Positions 1 to 7,269 are shown, counted from the first letter of the stretch. The stretch: DNA of 9,189 nt from PBB1 sp031380885 (GCA_031380885.1 JANMXL010000093.1:1-9189), one strand, 5' to 3'. Notes: generated by a model from the letters alone, not told the origin. Numbers and translations: made by a program.

Positions 1-1272
<1,272 letters not shown>

Positions 1273-1342
1273 GCCTCGATTGTGCGGGTTGACCCTCGCC
1301 CGCCCCTCATGCACTCGCGGCCCGAGCGCCGAAAATGGCGCG
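1273..1342. promoter_or_regulatory. Divergent uup/trhO intergenic region with a start-proximal hairpin
   Basis: This 70-bp gap must hold the 5' signals of both divergent genes unless promoters lie inside the coding sequences. No convincing -35/-10 pair is visible on either strand: TTGACC at about 1288 lacks a partner -10. A GCGCC/GGCGC inverted repeat (1326-1330 and 1337-1341, loop GAAAAT) ends one base before the trhO ATG, where a Shine-Dalgarno sequence would be expected. No Shine-Dalgarno sequence is present there. Confidence 0.35.
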
Positions 1343-2203
1343 ATGCCCTCCTCCGACATCCTTCACGACGCCTTCTACAAGTTCATCGACATTGCCGATG
1401 TGGAAGGCACCGCATCGACGCTGCGCGAGTTGACGGCCGAGTTGACCGGCAGCGTGCTGGTGGCCGCCGAGGGCATCAATGGCACGCTGGCCGGCAGCGC
1501 GGCCGCGCTCGACGCGTTTCGCGTGGCGCTGGCCAGCGATCCGCGCCTGGAAGGCCGCTTCAGTGGCATCGCCTTCAAGCGCAGCCCCTGCGTCTCGCCG
1601 CCGTTCCAGCGGATGAAGGTGCACAGCCGACCGGAGATGTTGCCACTCGGTGTCGACGGTGTGAATGCCGTGGGCCACATCGGTCACCAAGTCACACCGC
1701 AGCAATGGCGCGCGCTGCTCGACGACCCGAATGTCGTCGTGGTCGACAACCGCAACCACTTCGAGGTGCGGCTCGGTCGCTTTCGCAACGCGGTCGACCC
1801 GATGGTGCGCAACTTCCGTGATTTCCCGGCGTACATCGAAGCGCAGTTGCCCACCTGGCAGGCCGAGGGCAAGCAGGTGGCGATGTACTGCACCGGCGGC
1901 ATCCGCTGCGAGAAGACCAGCGCCTGGCTGCACCAGCGCGGTGTGCCGGTTCTGCAGCTCGAAGGCGGCATCCTGAACTACTTCACGCAGATGCCCGACG
2001 CCGAGCGCGACTGGGACGGCGAGTGCTTTGTGTTCGACAACCGCATCGCGCTCGACACCCGGCTGAGGGAGACCGGCACCACTGCCGAGCAGGTCTATGC
2101 CGGCGATCCTGACGAAGCCTGGCGGCTGCGGCGCGCGCGGCAGTTGGCAGGCGCTGTCGAGGCTGACGAGGACAGCAGCGGCACCTCGACGCCCTCGCCT
2201 TGA
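1343..2203 (+). CDS. trhO: tRNA uridine(34) hydroxylase TrhO (rhodanese-domain, UPF0176/YceA family)
   Basis: TrhO proteins hydroxylate U34 in certain tRNAs to ho5U, the prechorismate-independent oxygen-dependent route (family knowledge). The 286-residue product has the N-terminal ferredoxin-like half with VAAEGINGT at residues 40-48. Next come the FKRSPC..PPFQRMKV and HSRPEM segments and a rhodanese domain of roughly residues 115-220. The active-site loop is C183-TGGIR-C189, matching the invariant CTGGIRCEK of the family. LEGGILNYF and the FVFDNRIALD segment follow. The ATG at 1343 is chosen because HDAFYKF then falls at the expected distance from the N-terminus; earlier in-frame ATGs would run into uup. 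The start has no clear Shine-Dalgarno sequence and lies next to a small hairpin. The length is shorter than the roughly 350 residues of E. coli YceA but usual for this subgroup. The stop overlaps the start of the next gene. Confidence 0.94.
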   Translation: MPSSDILHDAFYKFIDIADVEGTASTLRELTAELTGSVLVAAEGINGTLAGSAAALDAFRVALASDPRLEGRFSGIAFKRSPCVSPPFQRMKVHSRPEMLPLGVDGVNAVGHIGHQVTPQQWRALLDDPNVVVVDNRNHFEVRLGRFRNAVDPMVRNFRDFPAYIEAQLPTWQAEGKQVAMYCTGGIRCEKTSAWLHQRGVPVLQLEGGILNYFTQMPDAERDWDGECFVFDNRIALDTRLRETGTTAEQVYAGDPDEAWRLRRARQLAGAVEADEDSSGTSTPSP

Positions 2204-3096
2204 AAGCCCAGCCGCCACTGCCGACGAAAGACGGCGTCGGCCCGAGCTGCGTGGCGCTGCCGCCCGGCCCGTGGCTCACGATCAGCAGCTTCCTGACCGA
2301 CCGCTTCCCGGCGGTCTCGGCCGCAACCTGGCAAGCGCGCATGCAGCAGGGCGAATTGGTCGATGAACAGGGCGTCGCCGTCACGCCGCAACAGCCGTAC
2401 CGCGCGGGCATTCGGCTGTACTACTACCGAGCTATCCCCGACGAGCCGCGCGTGCCGTTCGACGAGGTCGTGCTGTTCCAGGACGAACTGCTGGTCGCTG
2501 CCGACAAGCCGCATTTCCTGCCCGTCACGCCCGGCGGCAGGCATCTGCAGGAAACGCTGCTGGTGCGGCTGAAGCGTCGGCTCGGCATCGACACGCTGGC
2601 GCCGCTGCACCGGCTCGACCGCGAGACCGCAGGCGTCGTCGTGTTCGCGGTGCAGCCCGACACACGCGGTGCCTACCAAGCCTTGTTCGCGCAGCGGCAG
2701 GTGACGAAACACTACGACGCGATCGCGCCGTGGCGGCCGGAACTCGCCTTTCCGCTGACCCACCGCAGCCGGCTGGTGCAGGACGATCACTTCCTGCGCA
2801 TGCGCGAAGTGCCCGGTGAGCCGAATGCCGAGACGCTGTTTGAGGTGCTGGAAGTGCAAGGCAACATGGCCCGCTACCGCCTGACACCGCTGACCGGCCG
2901 CACCCACCAGCTGCGCGTGCACTGCGCCGCGCTCGGCCTGCCGATCGTCGGCGACAGGATGTACCCGACCTTGTGGCCCGCCGACGCCGCCGATCACAGC
3001 CAGCCCTTGCAGTTGCTGGCCCGGTCGATTGCGTTCCTCGATCCAATCAGTGGTGCACAAAGGCAGTTCAACAGCGGGCAGGCATTGACCCCTTGA
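2200..3096 (+). CDS. RluA-family pseudouridine synthase
   Basis: The enzyme converts specific uridines in rRNA or tRNA to pseudouridine. The 298-residue product has the family's catalytic motif HRLDRETAG with Asp140 as the expected nucleophile, and the distal TGRTHQLRVH motif at residues 232-241. The segment before the catalytic domain (about residues 25-80, WLTISSFLTDRFP through YYYR) resembles a short S4-like RNA-binding region. I cannot tell the target RNA; the type resembles RluA (tRNA U32/23S U746) and related broad-specificity members. The start is a TTG at 2200 that overlaps the trhO stop TGA by 4 nt (TTGA), a classic coupled-translation arrangement. The N-terminal assignment rests mainly on that overlap, so a later start is possible. 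Together with trhO it forms an RNA-modification operon. Confidence 0.9.
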   Translation: MKAQPPLPTKDGVGPSCVALPPGPWLTISSFLTDRFPAVSAATWQARMQQGELVDEQGVAVTPQQPYRAGIRLYYYRAIPDEPRVPFDEVVLFQDELLVAADKPHFLPVTPGGRHLQETLLVRLKRRLGIDTLAPLHRLDRETAGVVVFAVQPDTRGAYQALFAQRQVTKHYDAIAPWRPELAFPLTHRSRLVQDDHFLRMREVPGEPNAETLFEVLEVQGNMARYRLTPLTGRTHQLRVHCAALGLPIVGDRMYPTLWPADAADHSQPLQLLARSIAFLDPISGAQRQFNSGQALTP

Positions 3097-3334
3097 ACAC
3101 GCCTCCCTGCTTCCCGCACAGGGCGACTGGCTGGCCCATCACGGGAGAGAGGCCGGGCTTCAAGCGGAAGACTTCAGTCGGCACTCAGTGCCGCCGCAGC
3201 ATCCGGTGCCTTGCCTAGGGTGCCCAGCGCGTCTGGGGCGGACTGACTTCCCCCTTGACGGGGAGCGACACGGCACGGCGATTGCGTGGACAATTCGGCC
3301 TCCGCGGGCGACGTCATCGTCCGGCGCGGCCAGC
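3097..3334. other. Intergenic region, two small dyads, no recognised gene
   Basis: This is a 238-base gap between the pseudouridine synthase and the zinc-ribbon gene. Reading frames cross it but none resembles a known protein. It holds a 15-bp dyad at 3179-3193 and a TCCCC/GGGGA stem (3249-3253 and 3260-3264, loop CTTGAC). No T-run follows either, so they are poor intrinsic terminators. A TTGACG at 3255-3260 could be a -35 box, but no good -10 follows at 16-18 bp. Confidence 0.4.
3179..3193. repeat. 15-bp dyad CGGCACT-C-AGTGCCG
   Basis: Seven-base perfect arms flank a single central C. The site lies about 80 bp after the pseudouridine synthase stop and about 170 bp before the zinc-ribbon start. 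With no loop it cannot fold as a hairpin without opening several pairs, which favours a protein-binding site over a terminator. Function is unknown. Confidence 0.5.
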
Positions 3335-3352
3335 ATGACTCCACTGTTTGCC

Positions 3353-3643
3353 ATGACCACACGCAACGCCAAGACCGTCAAATCCACAGACTCCGCCCAG
3401 AAACTGCGGCAGACGCAGGCCGAGTACTCTGCCGCCAGACCGGCGGCCGCGCCCGGCGCCAAGACCATGATGTCGAGCTCGAAGATGTACGTTTGCCGAC
3501 GCTGTCAGGCCAACTTCAAGACCGGTGACGGCAGGCCGGATGTGCGCATGGCCGGGCTGGGCAAATGCAATCCCTGCCTGGCCCAGGCGGCAGCCGCCGC
3601 ATCGGCGGCCTCCAACGCTTCGTTGGACCCGGCATCGACCTGA
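3353..3643 (+). CDS. Small zinc-ribbon-like hypothetical protein
   Basis: I do not recognise this family. The 96-residue product has a charged, Ala/Lys-rich N-terminus and then CRRC at residues 48-51 and CNPC at 71-74. Two CxxC knuckles 19 residues apart are a typical four-cysteine zinc ribbon. The C-terminus after the second knuckle is Ala/Ser-rich. There is no signal peptide or membrane segment. Start choice is uncertain: an in-frame ATG at 3335 would add six residues, and neither start has a clear Shine-Dalgarno sequence. It ends 11 bases before the proposed start of the dehydrogenase gene, so the two may be co-transcribed. The Cys spacing and the preceding coding-like composition make it more likely real than the overlapping frames. 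Confidence 0.65.
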   Translation: MTTRNAKTVKSTDSAQKLRQTQAEYSAARPAAAPGAKTMMSSSKMYVCRRCQANFKTGDGRPDVRMAGLGKCNPCLAQAAAAASAASNASLDPAST

Positions 3644-3654
3644 CGCAGGCGTCC

Positions 3655-4431
3655 GTGCCGCCAGACCCCGCCACCGGTGGGGACACCGGCGGGTTCAACG
3701 CTTCCGGCGGCCTGGCGCTGGTGATCGGTGCACGTGGCGGCTTGGGTGCGGCGCTGTGCCAACAGCTGCGCGGTGATCCCCGGTTCCACCAGGTGCTGGC
3801 AGCGGGGCGTCGCGCCGATTCGACAACAAGCGCCGAGCCCGACGTCGATCTCGACATCGACCTCACCGACGAGTCCCGCATCGCCGCCGCCGCTGCACAG
3901 GTCGACAAGCTGGTTCGGGCGGGCCAACCGCTGCGCTTGGTGATCGACGCCACCGGCTTCCTGCACGGCAACGGGTTCGAGCCGGAAAAATCGTGGCGCC
4001 AGCTCGACGCGGCCCACATGGCGCATGCCTTCGCCATCAACGCGATCGGCCCGGCGCTGCTGATGAAGCACTTCTTGCCGCTGCTGACCCGATCGGGCAA
4101 GGCGGTGTTCGCGACGCTGTCGGCCAAGGTTGGCAGCATCGGCGACAACCGGCTGGGCGGCTGGTACAGCTACCGCGCATCGAAAGCGGCGCTGAACCAG
4201 CTGGTGCACACCGCAGCGATCGAGCTGGCGCGCCAGCAGCCACAGGCCATCTGCGTCGCGCTGCATCCGGGCACTGTCGACACGCGGCTGTCGTCGCGGT
4301 TTGCCAAGTCGGGCCTGGAGGTGCAGACGCCAGAAGCCTCAGCCGCTCGACTGCTGGCGGTGATCGACGGGCTGGGCGCCAAAGACACCGGCGGCTTCTT
4401 CAACCACCACGGCGACGCGCTGCCGTGGTGA
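3655..4431 (+). CDS. SDR-family NAD(P)-dependent oxidoreductase (C-factor-like)
   Basis: This is a short-chain dehydrogenase/reductase with a Rossmann fold; its substrate is unknown. The product from GTG 3655 is 258 residues. The nucleotide-binding glycine motif is GARGGLG in LALVIGARGGLGAAL, and an Asp-rich DLDIDL segment follows where the second Rossmann strand ends. DATGFLH and NAIGPALLMKHFLPLL match the NAG-like and helix regions. The catalytic set is Ser156 (in LSAKVGSIG), Tyr173 and Lys177 (YRASK). The DNRLGGWYSYRASKAALNQL stretch is characteristic of the C-factor (CsgA-like) SDR subgroup. The first 20 or so residues before the Rossmann strand are weakly supported, so the start could be later; an overlapping upstream ATG at 3565 seems unlikely. 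It lies directly after the zinc-ribbon gene. Confidence 0.88.
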   Translation: MPPDPATGGDTGGFNASGGLALVIGARGGLGAALCQQLRGDPRFHQVLAAGRRADSTTSAEPDVDLDIDLTDESRIAAAAAQVDKLVRAGQPLRLVIDATGFLHGNGFEPEKSWRQLDAAHMAHAFAINAIGPALLMKHFLPLLTRSGKAVFATLSAKVGSIGDNRLGGWYSYRASKAALNQLVHTAAIELARQQPQAICVALHPGTVDTRLSSRFAKSGLEVQTPEASAARLLAVIDGLGAKDTGGFFNHHGDALPW

Positions 4432-4479
4432 AAGTGCCTCAGCGGGTTCGGCGCCAGTTCAATAAACATACTTCAGTCG
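4432..4479 (+). promoter_or_regulatory. Presumed 5' region of the restriction gene, AT-rich, no Shine-Dalgarno
   Basis: This is the 48-bp gap between the SDR stop and the endonuclease ATG. It contains an AT-rich AATAAACATACTT stretch that stands out from the GC-rich surroundings. CATACT at 4467-4472 could be a weak -10 box, which would put the transcript start at or next to the ATG (leaderless), but no -35 is visible 17 bp upstream. No Shine-Dalgarno precedes the ATG. The gene may instead be read through from the SDR gene. Confidence 0.3.
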
Positions 4480-5274
4480 ATGCCAGACTCCACTTCTGAC
4501 GACGCACTGAACGCCGTGGCCGCTTGGTTTTTCACTAAAGCAGACATGTCGAAGGTACTCGGTGATTCACTGCGGCGATCGCTCGACGAGGTGATCGACG
4601 GCCCGCGCACCGGCCGCTACCACGTCGAACAGTTGGAGAAAACCGAGAAGACCTACATCGGCACCAAGGTGGAAATCGTGCTTCGCTTCGCGTTCGAGCT
4701 GGCGCGGGGCAAGAAGCTCGACAACCTGATCGTGGGACACGAGGTGGACACCAAGTTTTCGCTGAAAGGCCAGTGGATGATCCCGCGTGAAGCGGTGGGC
4801 GAGCTGTGTTTGTTGGTCAGTGCCGATGACGCCAGCGGAACGTTCAGCGCAGGGTTGATCTGCGCCTCGCACGACGTCCTCAATCCCGGCAGCAATCAAG
4901 ACGGCAAGCGAACGCTTTCGGTGGCGGGCCGACGGCATATCCGATGGCTGGTGCAAGACGGCGAACTGCCGGCAAATTTTTTGCTCAAGCTCAGCGACGA
5001 GGTGCGCGAAGCGGTGCTGTCACCGAGCAGCGGCAAACAGCGTTTGATTGCCTTGTTCGAGCGGGTGAACGACAGGCTCATACCGCGATCCGCGCTGCTG
5101 CAAGTGGCCCAGCTCAAAGGCGATCCGCTGCGCAGGGCGCGCGAAGCCAAAGCAACCTTGGCAGCGCGCGGCTTGAGGGTGTTGTGCGCGACTTACGCCG
5201 CCGAGCGCGCTGAGATCGTGGCGCAGGGCTACCCGAATGCGGCAGACGACGACTGGCTGAGCGTGCGTCTGTAG
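4480..5274 (+). CDS. NaeI-family Type II restriction endonuclease
   Basis: The predicted enzyme cleaves double-stranded DNA, probably at GCCGGC as NaeI does. NaeI is a Type IIE enzyme that must bind a second effector copy of its site (family knowledge). The 264-residue product aligns by eye with NaeI nearly from end to end: GPRTGRYHVEQLEKTEKTYIG matches GQRTGRWNFDQLHKTEKTHMG (positions 41-61). The PD-(D/E)XK-type site is complete: E65, D81, D90 and K92 correspond to NaeI E70, D86, D95 and K97 with identical spacing. WMIPREAVGELCL and the ERVNDRLIPRSALLQVAQ segment (the winged-helix C-terminal domain) also match. It ends about 50 residues before NaeI's C-terminus (317 residues). The NaeI ligase-like loop (L43-Y44-D45-G46) reads V38-I39-D40-G41 here. 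The ATG at 4480 gives the N-terminal helix expected from NaeI. The partner methyltransferase gene is convergent, 66 bp away. Specificity is inferred. Confidence 0.93.
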   Translation: MPDSTSDDALNAVAAWFFTKADMSKVLGDSLRRSLDEVIDGPRTGRYHVEQLEKTEKTYIGTKVEIVLRFAFELARGKKLDNLIVGHEVDTKFSLKGQWMIPREAVGELCLLVSADDASGTFSAGLICASHDVLNPGSNQDGKRTLSVAGRRHIRWLVQDGELPANFLLKLSDEVREAVLSPSSGKQRLIALFERVNDRLIPRSALLQVAQLKGDPLRRAREAKATLAARGLRVLCATYAAERAEIVAQGYPNAADDDWLSVRL

Positions 5275-5340
5275 CGCATGCCCGCACGGGAGGTCACGCA
5301 ACAGTCCAGCCGCAACCCCTGCCCGCGACACCTTTGCCGC
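5275..5340. other. Convergent junction between restriction and methyltransferase genes
   Basis: This is a 66-bp tail-to-tail spacer. It has only a 4-bp CCCG/CGGG inverted repeat just after the endonuclease stop and no T-run, so no bidirectional terminator is evident. Transcripts of the two genes could overlap at their 3' ends. Confidence 0.4.
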
Positions 5341-6300
5341 TCAAGCCGCCACGCGCAGCACCCGTCGTTGCGCCACCGCGTCGAGCGCCGCTGCGATCTG
5401 TGTCGCAACGGCAGCAGCCACGGGCGGCGGAAAGGCATTGCCAACCTGCCGGTACGCTACCGTTTTGCGCCCTGCAATCAGCCAATCGGACGGAAAGCCT
5501 TGCAGCCGAGCGACCATCGGCACGGTGAGTCGGGGAAATCCCATGAAATCGGGGCCCGGTGCCGCATCGGCGATGCCCATGCCATCGACGCCCAACTCGC
5601 GCCAGGCCTGTTTGGCTCGCGTCGGGCCCAGGTCGGGGCCACCGTGCTTCTTCGATCCGCCGACCAGCGTCGGTGCCACCGTGCACGCTGCCTCGGCCCA
5701 GTCGGCGGCACCAGGCCAGCCGTTGGCAGCCATCAAGGGCAGCAGCGCTTCGCCCACAGTGGTCTTGTGCGCGTTGCCCACCGGCCAGACGAAATGTGCC
5801 GCCGCCGATGGCTTGAGCGCCACGCAGATCACGCGCGGACGCAACTGCGGCACCCCGAAATCCGACGCATGCAGCAGTTTCCATTGCGCGATGTAGCCCA
5901 GCTTCGAGAGCTGGGCGTCGATCTGCGCGCGATAGTCGGCAAAGGCCGGGCCGAGCAGACCGCGCACGTTTTCCAACATCACCGCCGCCGGGCGCGCTTC
6001 ACCGACCAGGCGCAGCGCTTCTGGAAACAAGTCGCGCTCATCGTCGGGGCCGAGCTGTTTGCCTGCCACGGAAAACGGGGGGCACGGCACCCCGCCGGCC
6101 AGCAGGTTGACGCCCCGATATCCAATGGCTGAGAAAGCCCGGACATCGCCTTCGACCACATTCCACGTCGGTCGGTTGAAGCGCAGCGTTTGACAGGCGC
6201 CATGATCAAGTTCGACCAATGCGCTGTGCTCGAATCCGGCAAGCTCCAAGCCCAGGGCCTGACCGCCTGCACCTGCGCAAATTTCGAGTGATGTCAGCAT
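5341..6300 (-). CDS. DNA (cytosine-5) methyltransferase, cognate of the NaeI-like enzyme
   Basis: The enzyme transfers methyl from SAM to C5 of cytosine, protecting host DNA from the neighbouring endonuclease; GCCGGC is the inferred target. The 319-residue product shows the ordered C5-MTase motifs. Motif I is ICAGAGGQALGLE at residues 7-19 (SAM binding), motif IV GGVPCPPFS has catalytic Cys73, and motif VI ENV has Glu110. Motif VIII is Q152-L-R-P-R156, with motif IX near 270 and motif X RQVGNAFPPPV near 293-303. The target-recognition region between VIII and IX contains GGSKKHGGPDLGPTRAKQAW, a stretch I associate with GCCGGC-type methyltransferases, though that is recall without a search. There is no N-terminal helix-turn-helix extension that would allow direct autorepression. 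A strong GGAGG Shine-Dalgarno (6307-6311) lies 6 bases before the ATG. The gene is read in the same direction as fpr but has its own promoter. Confidence 0.95.
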   Translation of the reverse strand: MLTSLEICAGAGGQALGLELAGFEHSALVELDHGACQTLRFNRPTWNVVEGDVRAFSAIGYRGVNLLAGGVPCPPFSVAGKQLGPDDERDLFPEALRLVGEARPAAVMLENVRGLLGPAFADYRAQIDAQLSKLGYIAQWKLLHASDFGVPQLRPRVICVALKPSAAAHFVWPVGNAHKTTVGEALLPLMAANGWPGAADWAEAACTVAPTLVGGSKKHGGPDLGPTRAKQAWRELGVDGMGIADAAPGPDFMGFPRLTVPMVARLQGFPSDWLIAGRKTVAYRQVGNAFPPPVAAAVATQIAAALDAVAQRRVLRVAA

Positions 6301-6306
6301 CGCCGT

Positions 6307-6311
6307 CCTCC
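6307..6311 (-). promoter_or_regulatory. Shine-Dalgarno of the methyltransferase gene
   Basis: On the minus strand GGAGG precedes the ATG by six bases (GGAGGACGGCG-ATG). This is one of the best ribosome binding sites in the window and fixes the start at 6300. It contrasts with the endonuclease gene, which has none. Confidence 0.75.
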
Positions 6312-6319
6312 GAAAAGCA

Positions 6320-6333
6320 TGTATGAATATACA
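6320..6333. promoter_or_regulatory. Dyad TGTAT-N4-ATACA over the methyltransferase -10 box
   Basis: Five-base arms (6320-6324 and 6329-6333) flank GAAT. The dyad covers the -10 box and probable start site of the methyltransferase promoter, where a repressor would act. No C-protein gene is present in the window to bind it. The arms are short and AT-rich, so chance is possible. Confidence 0.35.
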
Positions 6334-6354
6334 GCTTCAAGGGCAGTGTGTCAC
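6326..6354 (-). promoter_or_regulatory. Sigma70-type promoter of the methyltransferase gene
   Basis: On the minus strand, GTGACA (6349-6354) and TATATT (6326-6331) are separated by exactly 17 bp. Each matches the consensus at five of six positions. The predicted transcript start is near 6319, giving a leader of about 20 nt that contains the GGAGG. This is the best promoter visible in the window and makes the methyltransferase transcriptionally independent of upstream fpr. Confidence 0.6.
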
Positions 6355-6359
6355 TTGCC

Positions 6360-7133
6360 TTATTGCTCGACGAAGGCCCGCTCGATCACGTAGTCGCCGG
6401 GCTTCGAGGTGTTGCCTTCCTTGAACTGACGCAGCTCCAACATCCCCTTCAGGTCGCGCAGCATCTCGGGGCTGCCGCACAACATGATGCGGTCGTGTTC
6501 AGGGTCGAGCGCGGGCAGGCCGAGGTCGGTGGTCAGCTTGCCGGTCTCGATCAGCGTGGTGATGCGGCCCTGGTTGACGAAGGGCTCGCGCGTCACCGTT
6601 GGGTAGTACAGCAGCTGGCTGGACACCATCTCGCCGAGGAACTCGTGCACCGGCAGGTCTTCATTGAGGTAGCTGTGGTACGCCAGCTCTTTCACCTCAC
6701 GCACGCCGTGGATCAGCACGACCTTCTCGAAGCGCTCGTAGGTATCCGGGTCGCGGATGATGCTGAGGAAAGGCGCCACACCGGTGCCGGTGCCGATCAG
6801 GTACAGCCGCTTGCCGGGCAGCAGGTAATCGATCAGCAATGTGCCGGTGGGCTTGCGCCCGACGATGACGGTGTCGCCAATCTGGATGTGCTGCAGCTTT
6901 GAGGTGAGCGGGCCGTCTGGCACCTTGATGCTCAAAAACTCCAGGTTTTCCTCATAGTTCGCGCTGGCAATGCTGTAGGCCCGAATCAGGGGTTTGACGT
7001 CCGTTTTCAGGCCAATCATGGTGAAGTGGCCATTGCTGAACCGAAACGCCGGGTCCCGCGTGGTGGTGAAACTGAACAGCTTGTCTGTCCAGTGGTGCAC
7101 GCTTAAAACGCGTGCTTCATGAAATGCGCTCAT
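6360..7133 (-). CDS. fpr: Ferredoxin-NADP(+) reductase
   Basis: This FAD flavoprotein exchanges electrons between NADPH and ferredoxin or flavodoxin in the cytoplasm, with roles in oxidative stress and iron-sulfur supply (family knowledge). The 257-residue product has the normal bacterial Fpr length. The FAD-binding RxYS motif is R51-A-Y53-S54 (RAYSIAS), followed by KVPDGPLTSKL in the FAD pyrophosphate region. The NADP-binding loop is GTGTGVAPF at residues 114-122. MLCGSPEML lies in the nicotinamide region and the C-terminus is YVIERAFVEQ, the typical bacterial Fpr tail. The ATG at 7133 has only a weak Shine-Dalgarno. A perfect TTGACA lies 26 bases upstream but without a well-spaced -10. The downstream methyltransferase gene is 59 bp away on the same strand, with no terminator between. 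Confidence 0.95.
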   Translation of the reverse strand: MSAFHEARVLSVHHWTDKLFSFTTTRDPAFRFSNGHFTMIGLKTDVKPLIRAYSIASANYEENLEFLSIKVPDGPLTSKLQHIQIGDTVIVGRKPTGTLLIDYLLPGKRLYLIGTGTGVAPFLSIIRDPDTYERFEKVVLIHGVREVKELAYHSYLNEDLPVHEFLGEMVSSQLLYYPTVTREPFVNQGRITTLIETGKLTTDLGLPALDPEHDRIMLCGSPEMLRDLKGMLELRQFKEGNTSKPGDYVIERAFVEQ

Positions 7134-7269
7134 CTCGGAGTTAAATCAGATGTAGGGATGTCAAGAAATCGTGGGCCCCAGATGTCAGGGTACCCCAGAC
7201 GGCCACACAGGCGACGCTGAATGGGCAGGCCAGTCAGCCGACCTTCAAAGCGGGCTCAAACAGGCAGCT
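7134..7269 (-). promoter_or_regulatory. Upstream region of fpr with direct repeats
   Basis: The 136-bp gap upstream of fpr contains, on the plus strand, CAGATGTAGGG (7147-7157) and CAGATGTCAGGG (7179-7190), 32 bp apart, with another GATGTCA at 7157-7163. A perfect minus-strand TTGACA (7159-7164) overlaps the middle copy. The best following -10-like sequence, around TTAACT, is only about 14 bp away, so the promoter may need an activator. Short palindromes GGGCCC (7173-7178) and GGGTACCC (7188-7195) also lie here. No terminator for the upstream genes is evident. Confidence 0.4.

Noticed and set aside
2095..3060. Long minus-strand open frame (321 codons) opposite the pseudouridine synthase
   Set aside because: The plus strand carries the HRLDRETAG and TGRTHQLRVH motifs, and the minus frame has no recognisable motif.
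3120..3200. Possible riboswitch, because of ACGGGAGAGAGGCC and a GGCACTCAGTGCC stem
   Set aside because: Compared with the glycine riboswitch, the conserved core and paired elements are not present, and downstream genes do not fit.
3505..4266. Minus-strand open frame (253 codons) opposite the SDR gene
   Set aside because: The SDR motifs on the plus strand are decisive; the minus frame is a GC-rich shadow.
5281..5290. CCCG/CGGG stem after the endonuclease stop as a terminator
   Set aside because: It has only four base pairs with a two-base loop and no T-run.
5278..6132. Plus-strand open frame (284 codons) opposite the methyltransferase
   Set aside because: The methyltransferase motifs are complete on the minus strand; this frame is His/Arg-rich without any motif.
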